Source: a virus
DNA length: 35,589 bases
Virus record (IMG/VR): IMGVR_UViG_3300050132_000506
Location: 1-35,589 of that record
Strand: one strand, 5' to 3'
The translations under genes were made by a program, and so were the position numbers. Positions within the stretch are counted from its first letter, which is position 1. Every line of letters begins with the position of its first letter. Of this stretch, positions 24,739-32,189 are shown piece after piece. The notes under the pieces are model-generated. The model was not told the origin of the DNA, ran no database searches, and was given only the letters and a program-made list of their open reading frames with translations.

Positions 24739-25179
24739 ATGATGCTTGCCTTGGGCATGTTTGTATTCGGCCTGCACACCGCCGCGTATCAGGAAATGCA
24801 GCGCCAGACAGACTGGCGTCACCCCAGCAGTAACCGTATTGGTGTGCAGCCGGCGCGGCAGTTTGTTGGGTGTGGTGAGGATGCGATTACGCTGCCTGGC
24901 TTGATCCTGCCGGAACTCGCTGGCACAGCCCTCAGCCTTGATGCGCTTCGCCTGATGGCCAACACCGGCAAGGCGTGGCCCATGGTTGAGGGGAGTGGTC
25001 GAATTTACGGCCTGTGGGTGATCGAAAGCCTGAGCGAAACCAAGACATTGTTTTTTCGCGACGGCACACCACGCCGGATCGAATTTACCCTGAACCTGAA
25101 ACGCATAGACGATAACAGCCTCGACCTGCTGGGGGCGGCGACCAATGTTGGAGTGAGTCTGCTCAGGGGATTGCTGTGA
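24739..25179 (+). CDS. U: Tail protein U (P2 gpU family)
   Basis: The 146 residues correspond to gpU (about 159), the tail terminator-like or hub-associated protein. Typical stretches are LGMFVFGLHTAAYQEMQRQTD and GRIYGLWVIESLSETKTLFF. CAGGAG before the tandem ATGs at 24739/24742 is the ribosome site. It follows T by 5 bases and its stop overlaps the GTG of D. Confidence 0.95.
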   Translation: MMLALGMFVFGLHTAAYQEMQRQTDWRHPSSNRIGVQPARQFVGCGEDAITLPGLILPELAGTALSLDALRLMANTGKAWPMVEGSGRIYGLWVIESLSETKTLFFRDGTPRRIEFTLNLKRIDDNSLDLLGAATNVGVSLLRGLL

Positions 25180-26435
25180 TCGAGGCCGGCATCGCAAGCG
25201 GGACGGGATACCTGCAGAACGGCGTTGATCGCTATAAACGTGATGCCGCTTACCCTGTGCCGGCTTACCGCCTGACGGTGGACGGTAAGGACATCGCCCA
25301 GTTGATCAGTGGACGGTTGATGAGCCTGGAACTGACTGACAACCGAGGATTGGAGGCCGATCAGCTGAGTATTACGCTGAGCGACCATGACGGCCTGTTG
25401 GCAATACCTCCTACCGGTGCAGTGGTTCGGCTGTGGCTCGGCTGGAGCAATACCGGCCTGGTAGATAAGGGCACGTACACCGTTGATGAGACCGAACACA
25501 GTGGCGTGCCGGACGTGTTGAGCATTCGCGCTCGATCTGCAGATCTGCGCAAAGGGTTGAAGACCAAGCGCGAGCGCAGCTGGAGCAAGACCACACTGGG
25601 TGACGTAATGCGCGATGTCGCGGTGGGCAATGGACTCAAGGCAACCATTGCCGAAGCGCTGGGCGCTGCGAGCATTCTGCAGCTTGACCAGGCTAACGAG
25701 TCTGACGCCAACCTGATCAGCCGTTTGGGTGAGGAATTCGACGCAGTGACCAGCGTTAAGGCAGGGTGCTTACTGTGCATCCCTGCGGGCGGCGGCAAGA
25801 GCGCCAGCGGCATGAACCTACCGCACATCACGCTGACCCGCGCCGATGGTGACCAGCACCGTTACCTACAGGCTGACCGCGACAGCTACGACGGAGTGCG
25901 CGCTTATTTCTACGATGTGAACAGTGCCAAAAAACAGGAGGCCGTTGCCGGTGGCGGAGACAACCTCAAAGATCTGCGACACACCTACAGCGACCAACAG
26001 TCCGCGCTACGCGCCGCCCGAGCAGAGTTCCGGCGCCTGCAACGCGGCAGCGCCACCCTCAGCTACGCCCTGGCCATGGGCAGGCCGGATCTGATACCCG
26101 AACTGACGTACACGCTTCAGGGCGTGAAGGCGGAAATCGACGAGATCATCTGGTACGGCGGAAATGTACAGCACAGCCTCAGCGCAGACGGCGGCTACAC
26201 CGTGAGCCTGGAGCTGGAGAGTAAGTTGCCCGAGGATGGGGTTGAAGACCTCGTGGAGGAAAGCGAGGGGGGTTACACGGGGATCATCGCGTACTACCGC
26301 GATCAGAAAACAGGAAAGGAAAAGACGGCGACTGCTGGGGATCAGACCAAGCCGAGACGGTTGAAGTGGTTGTATTCAAACCAGCATACGGCGAAACGGG
26401 CAGTGGATCGAGAACAAAGAAAACTGGGCAGTTAA
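25176..26435 (+). CDS. D: Baseplate hub / late control protein D (P2 gpD family)
   Basis: The 419-residue protein (P2 gpD about 387) is the hub homologous to T4 gp27. Features are the N-terminal PAYRLTVDGKDIAQLISGRL, the ANLISRLGEEFDAV block and the basic C-terminus TAKRAVDREQRKL, the same end that survives as a relic at 13367-13444. The start is GTG at 25176 overlapping the U stop (GTGA). The TAA ends at 26435, immediately against the stop codon of the opposite-strand gene, with no room for a terminator. Confidence 0.95.
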   Translation: MIEAGIASGTGYLQNGVDRYKRDAAYPVPAYRLTVDGKDIAQLISGRLMSLELTDNRGLEADQLSITLSDHDGLLAIPPTGAVVRLWLGWSNTGLVDKGTYTVDETEHSGVPDVLSIRARSADLRKGLKTKRERSWSKTTLGDVMRDVAVGNGLKATIAEALGAASILQLDQANESDANLISRLGEEFDAVTSVKAGCLLCIPAGGGKSASGMNLPHITLTRADGDQHRYLQADRDSYDGVRAYFYDVNSAKKQEAVAGGGDNLKDLRHTYSDQQSALRAARAEFRRLQRGSATLSYALAMGRPDLIPELTYTLQGVKAEIDEIIWYGGNVQHSLSADGGYTVSLELESKLPEDGVEDLVEESEGGYTGIIAYYRDQKTGKEKTATAGDQTKPRRLKWLYSNQHTAKRAVDREQRKLGS

Positions 26436-27698
26436 CTACGCACCTCCAGTTTTTTTGTCGCACTCCTCTCTCAAAGAAGGGTCACAAAAAAGCGAAACAG
26501 CCCTAAACACAACGTAAGACATAATAGCGATAGACGTCCAAGTAATTGCCACCCACGGCACAGCTTCCATCTCAGAATAATAAAAAAACATACCAAGTGC
26601 CACACCGAAGGAAACAAGCACAACCAGACCGACCACTTCTAGCAATATAGCCTGATACCGATATCTACTACGAAGCAATTTGTAAGGCGCATCGAACTTT
26701 AACTTTACCGCATTATGCTTCCCTTTAATCAAATCCCATTCCGCGGTCATCTCAAGAAAAATAGTGGACAGAGTATTCCTTTGATTCAATATCAAAAACA
26801 ACATGAAAATTGCAAAGACAAGCGAGCCCACAAGAATGAAAAAATTCTTTAAAGAAAACCCGCCAACCACTTCCATTTGGCCGCACACAACAACCAATGC
26901 GACTGGAACCGCAAGAAGCTGATTCTGTATATCAGAAAAAACCTTATTAATTTTAGACAGTGCTTCAAACTTACTTTTTTCGACCTCTGCCTTTATTTTC
27001 TGGAACGAAAACTCAGAAACATATAACTGATAGCTGGATGATACACGCCGCGCAAACTCTTCAAACCTAGACATAATCAGGCCAACGTGAAACTTTTCGT
27101 CCCCAACCTCCTTCTTCATCTCCAGAAGTATCGATTTAACAATGGTACGCTTCTGCTCCACGTGAGCTTCTGTCTTTATATACTCTAGGGCAAAACCCGC
27201 GACTCCACTCAGGCAAGACATTTCCTCACGACTATATTCAAGGAACAGCTCAATTTTTTCCCCATGAAAGAAAATAAGCTTCGCAGCGCCTTTAGGCACA
27301 ACGTGATCAGCTAACGGAGGAGAAAATAACCCTATCAATGTAACAGCATCAATATACGAACGAACTACTTGAGGCGCGCTATCATAATCACCATCAAACA
27401 AATAGTCGATATCAGCCAAATAAAATTTAGCAGGCACAGACTGACGGCGCTGACTAGATGCAAGTAAATCATCTAACGAGAAAGCAAAAAAAGCATTCTG
27501 CTCCAGAGGAGGCATAAAAAACACCTCTCTGTTAGTAGGAGACGAACTTTGGAGCATTCCAAACCGCTCCAACTTCGTAGAGGCTTCTTCAAATACTTCT
27601 TCGGGAAGACTACCCCTCAAACGGCCTTGCTCGAGCGTGCGGTTTTCCAGCAGTTTGTAAACTGCGACAGCTAGCTCAATCTTCGTCGTTGGCAGCAT
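26436..27698 (-). CDS. Four-TM membrane protein, partner of the NdpA-like protein
   Basis: I do not recognise the family. The 420-residue protein has a soluble N-terminal half (about 255 residues; the first 60 could be a winged helix) and hydrophobic segments near 259-280, 284-305, 350-374 and 382-403, with a basic helix before the first. The last 18 residues are charged and carry two Cys. ATG at 27698 is chosen because the next in-frame start upstream is a TTG at 27731 further into the preceding gene; it overlaps that gene by 23 bases, so translation is likely coupled. The gene is AT-rich. As a pair with a DNA-binding protein this looks like a sensor/membrane-effector module, an inference. 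Confidence 0.72.
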   Translation of the reverse strand: MLPTTKIELAVAVYKLLENRTLEQGRLRGSLPEEVFEEASTKLERFGMLQSSSPTNREVFFMPPLEQNAFFAFSLDDLLASSQRRQSVPAKFYLADIDYLFDGDYDSAPQVVRSYIDAVTLIGLFSPPLADHVVPKGAAKLIFFHGEKIELFLEYSREEMSCLSGVAGFALEYIKTEAHVEQKRTIVKSILLEMKKEVGDEKFHVGLIMSRFEEFARRVSSSYQLYVSEFSFQKIKAEVEKSKFEALSKINKVFSDIQNQLLAVPVALVVVCGQMEVVGGFSLKNFFILVGSLVFAIFMLFLILNQRNTLSTIFLEMTAEWDLIKGKHNAVKLKFDAPYKLLRSRYRYQAILLEVVGLVVLVSFGVALGMFFYYSEMEAVPWVAITWTSIAIMSYVVFRAVSLFCDPSLREECDKKTGGA

Positions 27699-28719
27699 TT
27701 TGAGCACCGAGAGCCTTATCCATCTCAGCAAGCAAATCTGCTGGAGGATTCATTATAACTAAACCTTGCAACTCCGGATCATAGTAGACAGTTTCATTCC
27801 GAAGATCATTAACATCAAAGCTTACACTAACACTACCAAACCGTCTACTAACCCTCATTAACTTTTTGTAAGTAGCAGGATTTGGTGAAAAAACTTCGCT
27901 CACCTCGTACTCATTATCTCTTATGAAATTTATGAACGACTCAGGAGCTTGATCATTTATGATTGCCGACAACGCCACCAAATTTACTGGCTCATCATTG
28001 GCTTTCTTTTCAACACAATGAGCATATAGACGATCAGTTGCGACTTGCCTTCTCAGTGGCTCCCAACCCTCACTTTCAAAATAATCGTTCAGCGCTGCAA
28101 CCGTCACCTCTGTATTGTGTCGAGCATCAGTGTATTCAGTACACGCCAATGCTACTCGAAAATACTTAGTGACATCCGCATCAGCCGCCCGTCTTTTTAT
28201 AAACGAAAGATATGGCTGCTCATTATTTTGCCACTTTTGAATATCAATCCGTGCTGCCTCGTACAAATGACTAACGTCAAATGACAAGGAGTCATTCAAA
28301 TCAAGGGTGGCTTCATCGATGCCTACACCTTCCTTAAGCTTCAACATCGCTATAAGAAGCCAATCTCTGCCCTGATTATGATATCGAACAAAAAGCGGCC
28401 AGGTCGTTGTAGCCATCCACTGCTCTTGCATAGGAACAGATATCAGAGAACACACGCCTCGACTAAATTCGACGAGATCTAATTCCTGATCGATATATTT
28501 CTTCATAAGAACAGGAAACTGATGAATTAACGCGTTATCACCAAATGTCCCATACCCGTTACTTAGTCGGGTGTAAAGGGTAAGCACTTCGCCCCCCAAG
28601 GTATCAAGGCGCGCATCAATAGGCAGTATCACATCACGCGGCTTTATTGTTACCGCACCATCACCGTTAGTTTCACGAGCCTTGAGAACCCCATGAATAA
28701 TCGACTCAGTAATTTCCAT
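27676..28719 (-). CDS. NdpA/YejK-like nucleoid-associated protein (NA37 family)
   Basis: The 347-residue protein resembles E. coli YejK (335 residues) along its length: LYTRLSNGYGTFGDN near residue 48, FSRGVCSLI, the RIDIQKWQNNEQPYLSFIKRR block, and AALNDYFES, then a C-terminal VYYDPELQGLVI strand. NA37 proteins bind DNA on the nucleoid. Chromosomal yejK is normally elsewhere; here it is an AT-rich accessory gene in the D-to-immunity gap, followed by a membrane protein with overlap. No strong ribosome site is visible. An AT-rich upstream region (28740-28790) may hold its promoter. A role in recognising foreign or replicating DNA is plausible but inferred. Confidence 0.8.
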   Translation of the reverse strand: MEITESIIHGVLKARETNGDGAVTIKPRDVILPIDARLDTLGGEVLTLYTRLSNGYGTFGDNALIHQFPVLMKKYIDQELDLVEFSRGVCSLISVPMQEQWMATTTWPLFVRYHNQGRDWLLIAMLKLKEGVGIDEATLDLNDSLSFDVSHLYEAARIDIQKWQNNEQPYLSFIKRRAADADVTKYFRVALACTEYTDARHNTEVTVAALNDYFESEGWEPLRRQVATDRLYAHCVEKKANDEPVNLVALSAIINDQAPESFINFIRDNEYEVSEVFSPNPATYKKLMRVSRRFGSVSVSFDVNDLRNETVYYDPELQGLVIMNPPADLLAEMDKALGAQNAANDED

Positions 28720-28950
28720 AGTTCTGCTGCGCCCTAGCTAATTAATTTAATGACGGATAAAGCGCCGTTTATTTTTTCGGGCTTACCATCGAAGGCATAA
28801 ATGAGATGAGAACACATCGAGGAGGGCGTGGCGCTGTGCATAGATCACGTCCCTATGTCGATTCGGCAGACTCGTAATCCCTATACTCGGGCTTTGACGA
28901 GTGGATCATCGGCATCCTTCCCTGACTGATCCGTTCCCAATAGGTACAGA
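28720..28950. other. Intergenic region between the accessory cassette and the repressor
   Basis: The first 80 bases (minus-strand view) are AT-rich and could contain the NdpA promoter (TTTATCC and TTAAAT with suitable spacing). The remainder shows only a short ACTCG/CGAGT repeat at about 28885-28902. I see no gene, no attachment core and no terminator-like hairpin with a U-run. Confidence 0.4.
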
Positions 28951-29385
28951 TTAAGCTGGCCGTTTGATATCGGCAAGGGCCGCTGACAACTCCTCCACAC
29001 GCAGCTCCAGCTCCCGAGCTCTTTTCTTCTCTGCGATCACACTACGCACGTTGCGTTGATCTTCATCGCTCAGCGACCGCAACAAGGTGATCACGCGCTC
29101 TTCCCAAGGGTTGAGCACTTGGTCGTCCGAAAGCTGTAAGGGTGAGCCATCGCGACGCATAGGACCCGTTCCGCCTAGCAACCAGTCCAGGGACACGCCT
29201 AAACGCTCGGCAACATCTACGCAAATTGAATACGGCGTACTTTCGCGGCTTTTCCAGCTGCTTAATGTCTGCGGACTGACACCTAAGGCCGTAGAAAGCC
29301 CGGCATCCGTATCAGTGCCCGTTATAGATTTGAGGCGGCCCAAGACCGCAGCCGTACTTTTATTACGCAATTTGACTATTTCCAT
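28951..29385 (-). CDS. CI-type repressor-like protein
   Basis: The 144-residue protein has a helix-turn-helix of the phage CI family at residues 12-70 (GLSTALGVSPQTLSSWKSR, then the linker LGVSLDWLLGGTGPM typical of this family). The C-terminus (105-144) is a helical/coiled-coil dimerisation tail, with no LexA-type peptidase domain, so it would not be RecA-cleaved. It is transcribed leftwards. No Shine-Dalgarno is visible. It is one of two repressors in the region; which of them governs lysogeny is open, but the other adjoins the early operon. Confidence 0.85.
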   Translation of the reverse strand: MEIVKLRNKSTAAVLGRLKSITGTDTDAGLSTALGVSPQTLSSWKSRESTPYSICVDVAERLGVSLDWLLGGTGPMRRDGSPLQLSDDQVLNPWEERVITLLRSLSDEDQRNVRSVIAEKKRARELELRVEELSAALADIKRPA

Positions 29386-29407
29386 TTGATATACGCATTT
29401 TAAGTAA

Positions 29408-29419
29408 GCATGTTTATGC
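29408..29419. promoter_or_regulatory. Short inverted repeat upstream of the CI-like gene
   Basis: GCAT-GTTT-ATGC is a 4+4 inverted repeat 23 bases upstream of the repressor start, in an AT-rich stretch that could hold its promoter. A possible autoregulatory operator, with weak support. Confidence 0.3.
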
Positions 29420-29589
29420 GCAACGAGTACACATTAACCAACTAGGTAAAGCCTAAGCATGACCAGAACCAATGACGAGGCGATTTTTCCTACATCAAAA
29501 CGAGATAAAACTCATCGGAAAAACTTCGATAGCGAGCAACAGCAACATGAATAAAAACCAGATTCAGGCTGGCTGACAAACAGACATAA

Positions 29590-29610
29590 GCCCCGGCACT
29601 TGTCCGGGGC
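29590..29610 (-). terminator. Intrinsic-type terminator of the leftward small gene
   Basis: GCCCCGG (29590-29596) and CCGGGGC (29604-29610) form a 7-bp GC-rich stem with a 7-base loop. Read leftwards it is followed by TTATGT. It lies 12 bases after the stop of the 54-residue ORF and is typical of Pseudomonas terminators. Confidence 0.75.
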
Positions 29611-29622
29611 CTGCTGGAGGTA

Positions 29623-29787
29623 CTACTCAGGCGCCTGCGTAAAAGCCTCCAACATTCGCAGAACATCTTTTTGCCGCTGGGCGCTGATGACCCTGAACAT
29701 AGCAAGCAGCTTCACTTCTTGATCACTGTGGCAGTTCGCATCTATGACTGACACTTGGTTTTCCGGCACGCCGCTGTTCTCCATCAT
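29623..29787 (-). CDS. Small hypothetical protein in the immunity region
   Basis: The 54-residue protein starts at the first of two ATGs (29787) with an excellent AAGGAG eight bases ahead. The C-terminal half (EVKLLAMFRVISAQRQKDVLRMLEAF) is an amphipathic helix resembling the tail of phage repressor proteins, but there is no helix-turn-helix. It may be a small antirepressor or dimerisation partner; function unknown. It is followed by a clear terminator, so it forms its own transcription unit or the end of one. Confidence 0.65.
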   Translation of the reverse strand: MMENSGVPENQVSVIDANCHSDQEVKLLAMFRVISAQRQKDVLRMLEAFTQAPE

Positions 29788-29915
29788 GCGAATACTCCTT
29801 TCACGCGCAACGGGCACCCAGCGCCAACATGGCACCGTTAAGGTCTCCCGGGGAACAGCCCATTTTCATCACGTTTGGGTGTGTCACCAGCCTGCAACTA
29901 TGAGCGCCTGTTACA

Positions 29916-30431
29916 TCACAGCTGTCCAGGTCTAGCCCGGACATCAAGTATCTTGTTATTGACCGGATTGAAGTCGCATTCATAGATGTGCTTTTGGAAA
30001 GCGCCGAAACCGTTCTGAAATTCGATTTTATCGCCGATGAAGGTCAGCGTGCCTTGCTCCTGATTTAACCAACGGAAATGGCTGAATTTCGTCTCGAAAG
30101 TGCCGTCAGTCCAACGAGAGGTAAATTTTGCGAGACGCGCTACCGAATCCTTGCAATACACGCCGGCGGCAATGCCGTACTTGTCTCCAGCGCATTGCAG
30201 ATCTTTGCGACAGGTGGCTTCATCGATTTGGGTTTGCTTCTCATCTGGCTTATCACTTTTACCGCCCGAACACATTGACACGACGACGGCGATGATGATG
30301 ATCACCAAAAGTATGACGCCGCCAATTGTGCTCCCAGTGGTAACGCCTGGATTCGCGACACCGCAATTGGGACATGTTTTTGCCGAGGTATCGACATTGT
30401 GTTTACAAGATTTACAGGGCTTCAACGCCAT
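29916..30431 (-). CDS. Zinc-ribbon membrane protein, unknown function
   Basis: The 171-residue protein has an N-terminal zinc ribbon (Cys6-x2-Cys9 and Cys20-x2-Cys23), one transmembrane segment at about residues 36-54 (IGGVILLVIIIIAVVVSM), and a C-terminal domain of about 110 residues with four further Cys (DEATCRKDLQCAG; VYCKD; YECDF). AAAGGA precedes the ATG. It lies between the two repressor genes on the same strand, so it is probably made in the lysogen and could be an exclusion-type protein. Related zinc-ribbon membrane proteins exist in bacterial genomes with unknown roles. Confidence 0.72.
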   Translation of the reverse strand: MALKPCKSCKHNVDTSAKTCPNCGVANPGVTTGSTIGGVILLVIIIIAVVVSMCSGGKSDKPDEKQTQIDEATCRKDLQCAGDKYGIAAGVYCKDSVARLAKFTSRWTDGTFETKFSHFRWLNQEQGTLTFIGDKIEFQNGFGAFQKHIYECDFNPVNNKILDVRARPGQL

Positions 30432-30515
30432 TCTTCTATTCCTTTAAACTTCCATGAAACCGACCCTCTTGGTCAGCGTGTTACATCCGTTTTTAAAACT
30501 TCAGTTGAGATCTGC

Positions 30516-30863
30516 TTAGCGAGTGTCCTTCTTCCCACTTAAACCTGCGGCAGTTGCAAATGCAGATGCCATACGTAGCAACAATTGGCGGTCCGTGTCG
30601 TTGACACGCCAATAGACCTCAAGGAACTCCGCTGAATCGGCGTTGATGCTGTCAGCTAACTGTGGCTTACGCTCCCCTGTCACCACGTAAAGGACGTCGA
30701 CGCCTTTTTCTGCCACGGCAGCGAGATAAGTCGCATCTGGGCTTCCAACGCCTTTCTCGTAATTTATTTGAGTGGTTTTTCCAACCCCTCCAGCCGCCCC
30801 TAAATCAGTCTGGCTGAGCTTTAGGCGCGCCCTTTCTTCCTTCAGCCGAACGCCGATGGCCAT
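30516..30863 (-). CDS. XRE-family repressor, lysogeny control
   Basis: The 115-residue protein has a helix-turn-helix at residues 3-62 (RLKEERARLKLSQTDLG, then GKTTQINYEKGVGSPDATYL) and a helical C-terminal tail of the short P2-type repressors. ATG at 30863 is chosen over an in-frame TTG at 30878. It is divergent from the early operon across an 84-base region containing three copies of TTGAACC or its complement, so it is the best candidate for the main immunity repressor. No peptidase domain, so induction probably does not run through RecA cleavage. Confidence 0.88.
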   Translation of the reverse strand: MAIGVRLKEERARLKLSQTDLGAAGGVGKTTQINYEKGVGSPDATYLAAVAEKGVDVLYVVTGERKPQLADSINADSAEFLEVYWRVNDTDRQLLLRMASAFATAAGLSGKKDTR

Positions 30864-30867
30864 ATTT

Positions 30868-30910
30868 TTGAACCTCAAGCATTGACAGGTTCAAATAATT
30901 GAACCAATAT
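30868..30910 (+). promoter_or_regulatory. Early promoter with repressor operators
   Basis: The -35 is a consensus TTGACA at 30882-30887 and a -10-like CAATAT is at 30905-30910, 17 bases apart. The spacer is filled by the palindrome GGTTCAA-N4-TTGAACC (30888-30905). A third half-site, TTGAACC, is at 30868-30874. A repressor bound in the spacer would block the rightward early operon. Confidence 0.75.
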
Positions 30911-30947
30911 CGTCACATCATCACGCGAAATCACACGAATCCGAACT

Positions 30948-31190
30948 ATGCACGCCACCTACGCCCCCGAGCAAGCATGCCAAGCCGCCAAAATTCGCTT
31001 GGAAATGAAAGGCATGTCAGTTAAGGACTTTGCCATTCAGCATGACCTTCATCCCTCGACCGTGTATGCGGTACTGAACGGGCAAAAAAAATGCCTGCGC
31101 GGTGAGGCTCATCGCGCCGCCGTTTTACTCGGTATCAAAGATGGTGTCGTCGACCTTTCACTCACATTCACAACTGCAACGTGCCAATAA
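30948..31190 (+). CDS. BcepMu gp16-like DNA-binding regulator (Cox position)
   Basis: The 80-residue protein resembles the BcepMu gp16 family: MSVKDFAIQHDLHPSTVYAVL is a helix-turn-helix, followed by LRGEAHRAAVLLGIK. It is the first gene after the early promoter and divergent from the repressor, the place of cox in P2, where the product blocks the repressor promoter and aids excision. The same job is inferred here. No obvious ribosome site; ATG is the first in frame. Confidence 0.82.
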   Translation: MHATYAPEQACQAAKIRLEMKGMSVKDFAIQHDLHPSTVYAVLNGQKKCLRGEAHRAAVLLGIKDGVVDLSLTFTTATCQ

Positions 31191-31202
31191 GGGACTACCA
31201 AC

Positions 31203-31394
31203 ATGTACCAGGACTCAAAACGTATCCGCAAACACCGCGCCACCCTGAATCTTGACGACTACGAACAAGACCTCATCGACGCCCTGGTCAATTACACCGG
31301 CATCGAGCAAGCCAATGTACTGCGCAGCTTGGCGTTTATTGAGGCGCGGGAGCTGCTGTTGCCTGAGCTTAGTTTAGCGGCAGCAGCGTCTTGA
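31203..31394 (+). CDS. Small ribbon-helix-helix-like protein
   Basis: The 63-residue protein has a basic start, then a strand RATLNLDDYEQDLIDAL and two helices (GIEQANVLRSLAFIEARELL), a ribbon-helix-helix pattern. It sits 12 bases after the Cox-position gene in the early operon. It probably binds DNA as a dimer; target unknown. Confidence 0.7.
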   Translation: MYQDSKRIRKHRATLNLDDYEQDLIDALVNYTGIEQANVLRSLAFIEARELLLPELSLAAAAS

Positions 31395-31420
31395 ACCCAG
31401 TCACCGTCGAGTAACTGCTG

Positions 31421-31594
31421 ATGCCACAGGTTGGATTTACTTATACCGATGAAGAACAAGCACTGTTAGAGCGGGTCCGTCAGTTCAAAGACCTGAGCAG
31501 TATTGATCAGGCTGCTGAGTGGTTGATTAAAGCTCGTTTACGTCGAGCTGCCATGAAGTTGTGTGGACGTAACAGAGCGTTGTACTCGGTATGA
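31421..31594 (+). CDS. Second small ribbon-helix-helix-like protein
   Basis: This 57-residue frame (ATG at 31421, TGA at 31592-31594) is short but has the same plan as its neighbour: strand MPQVGFTYTDEEQALLERV followed by two helices (SSIDQAAEWLIKARLRRAAMKL) and a basic end. It has a modest GAG ahead of the start. It fills most of an otherwise empty stretch of the early operon. Probable DNA-binding protein. Confidence 0.6.
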   Translation: MPQVGFTYTDEEQALLERVRQFKDLSSIDQAAEWLIKARLRRAAMKLCGRNRALYSV

Positions 31595-31595
31595 A

Positions 31596-31645
31596 CAGGC
31601 AATAACGGATTTTTTACTCACTTCAACTCGGGCTCCGATTGCCTG
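31596..31645 (+). promoter_or_regulatory. Long stem-loop in the early operon
   Basis: CAGGCAAT (31596-31603) pairs with ATTGCCTG (31638-31645), and after a two-base bulge CGGA (31606-31609) pairs with TCCG (31634-31637), giving a 12-bp interrupted stem with a 24-base loop containing TTTTTT. It starts 2 bases after one gene and ends before the next. It may act as a processing or attenuation element. Confidence 0.45.
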
Positions 31646-31667
31646 AATAACTCATAGGGAACATGAC

Positions 31668-31856
31668 ATGACCAATTTATTGATCGAACGCCGTGATGAG
31701 GTAGACGCCCTGCTCAGCACCGCCGAAACCTGCTTTCAGCAACTTCGCCGCCGATTCAAATCAGCCCAGGGCGAAGAGGACGTGATCGATATAAGAGCAG
31801 CCATCGCCGACACGGTTTTCCCGCTGAATCTGGCGCATTACGCGCTCGCCGAGTAA
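31668..31856 (+). CDS. Hypothetical protein, early operon
   Basis: The 62-residue protein is helical and charged (IERRDEVDALLSTAETCFQQLRRRF is broken over residues 6-30). AGGGAACATG precedes its ATG as a usable ribosome site. I do not recognise a family; comparable short proteins occur between cox and the replication gene in P2-like phages. Confidence 0.6.
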   Translation: MTNLLIERRDEVDALLSTAETCFQQLRRRFKSAQGEEDVIDIRAAIADTVFPLNLAHYALAE

Positions 31857-31904
31857 ATCGCTGTTCCAACCCCTGCCATTTGAACCTGTCGTACCGAGCC
31901 CGTT

Positions 31905-32189
31905 ATGAGCACCTACAAGCTGATCTGCCCCCACTGCCACCGAGGTATGCGAGTCCGCACCAGCGACGGTGTGCATATTTTCCTGCGGGTGTCGTACCTG
32001 CAATGCACCAACGTGGCGTGTGGCTGGTCGGTACGTGCCGAGTTTCAAATGACCCATGAAATGTCCCCCAGCGGGATGCCCAACCCTGAGGTCAAGCTGC
32101 CTATCGCTGACAGCATGCTACGCCGCGCCGCGATGAGGTCGCCGACTGACCAGCTGGACCTGATTGATCAATTGGAGCAAGCACAATGA
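31905..32189 (+). CDS. ogr: Ogr/Delta-like late transcription activator
   Basis: The 94-residue protein has Cys8-x2-Cys11-x22-Cys34-x4-Cys39, the exact spacing of the zinc-binding motif of P2 Ogr and P4 Delta, with the basic MRVRTS stretch and QCTNVACGWS in between. Ogr binds dyads upstream of late promoters and recruits RNA polymerase. Three such dyads are present upstream of O, V and FI. P2 places ogr after D, next to int; here it is in the early operon, so late genes will follow early transcription directly. The C-terminus after residue 50 is longer than in P2 Ogr (72 residues). Confidence 0.88.
   Translation: MSTYKLICPHCHRGMRVRTSDGVHIFLRVSYLQCTNVACGWSVRAEFQMTHEMSPSGMPNPEVKLPIADSMLRRAAMRSPTDQLDLIDQLEQAQ

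Noticed and set aside
28866-28885. tRNA-like anticodon loop CTCGTAA, suggesting an attachment core
   Set aside because: The flanking bases do not form an anticodon stem and no T-arm or acceptor sequence follows; no integrase is nearby.
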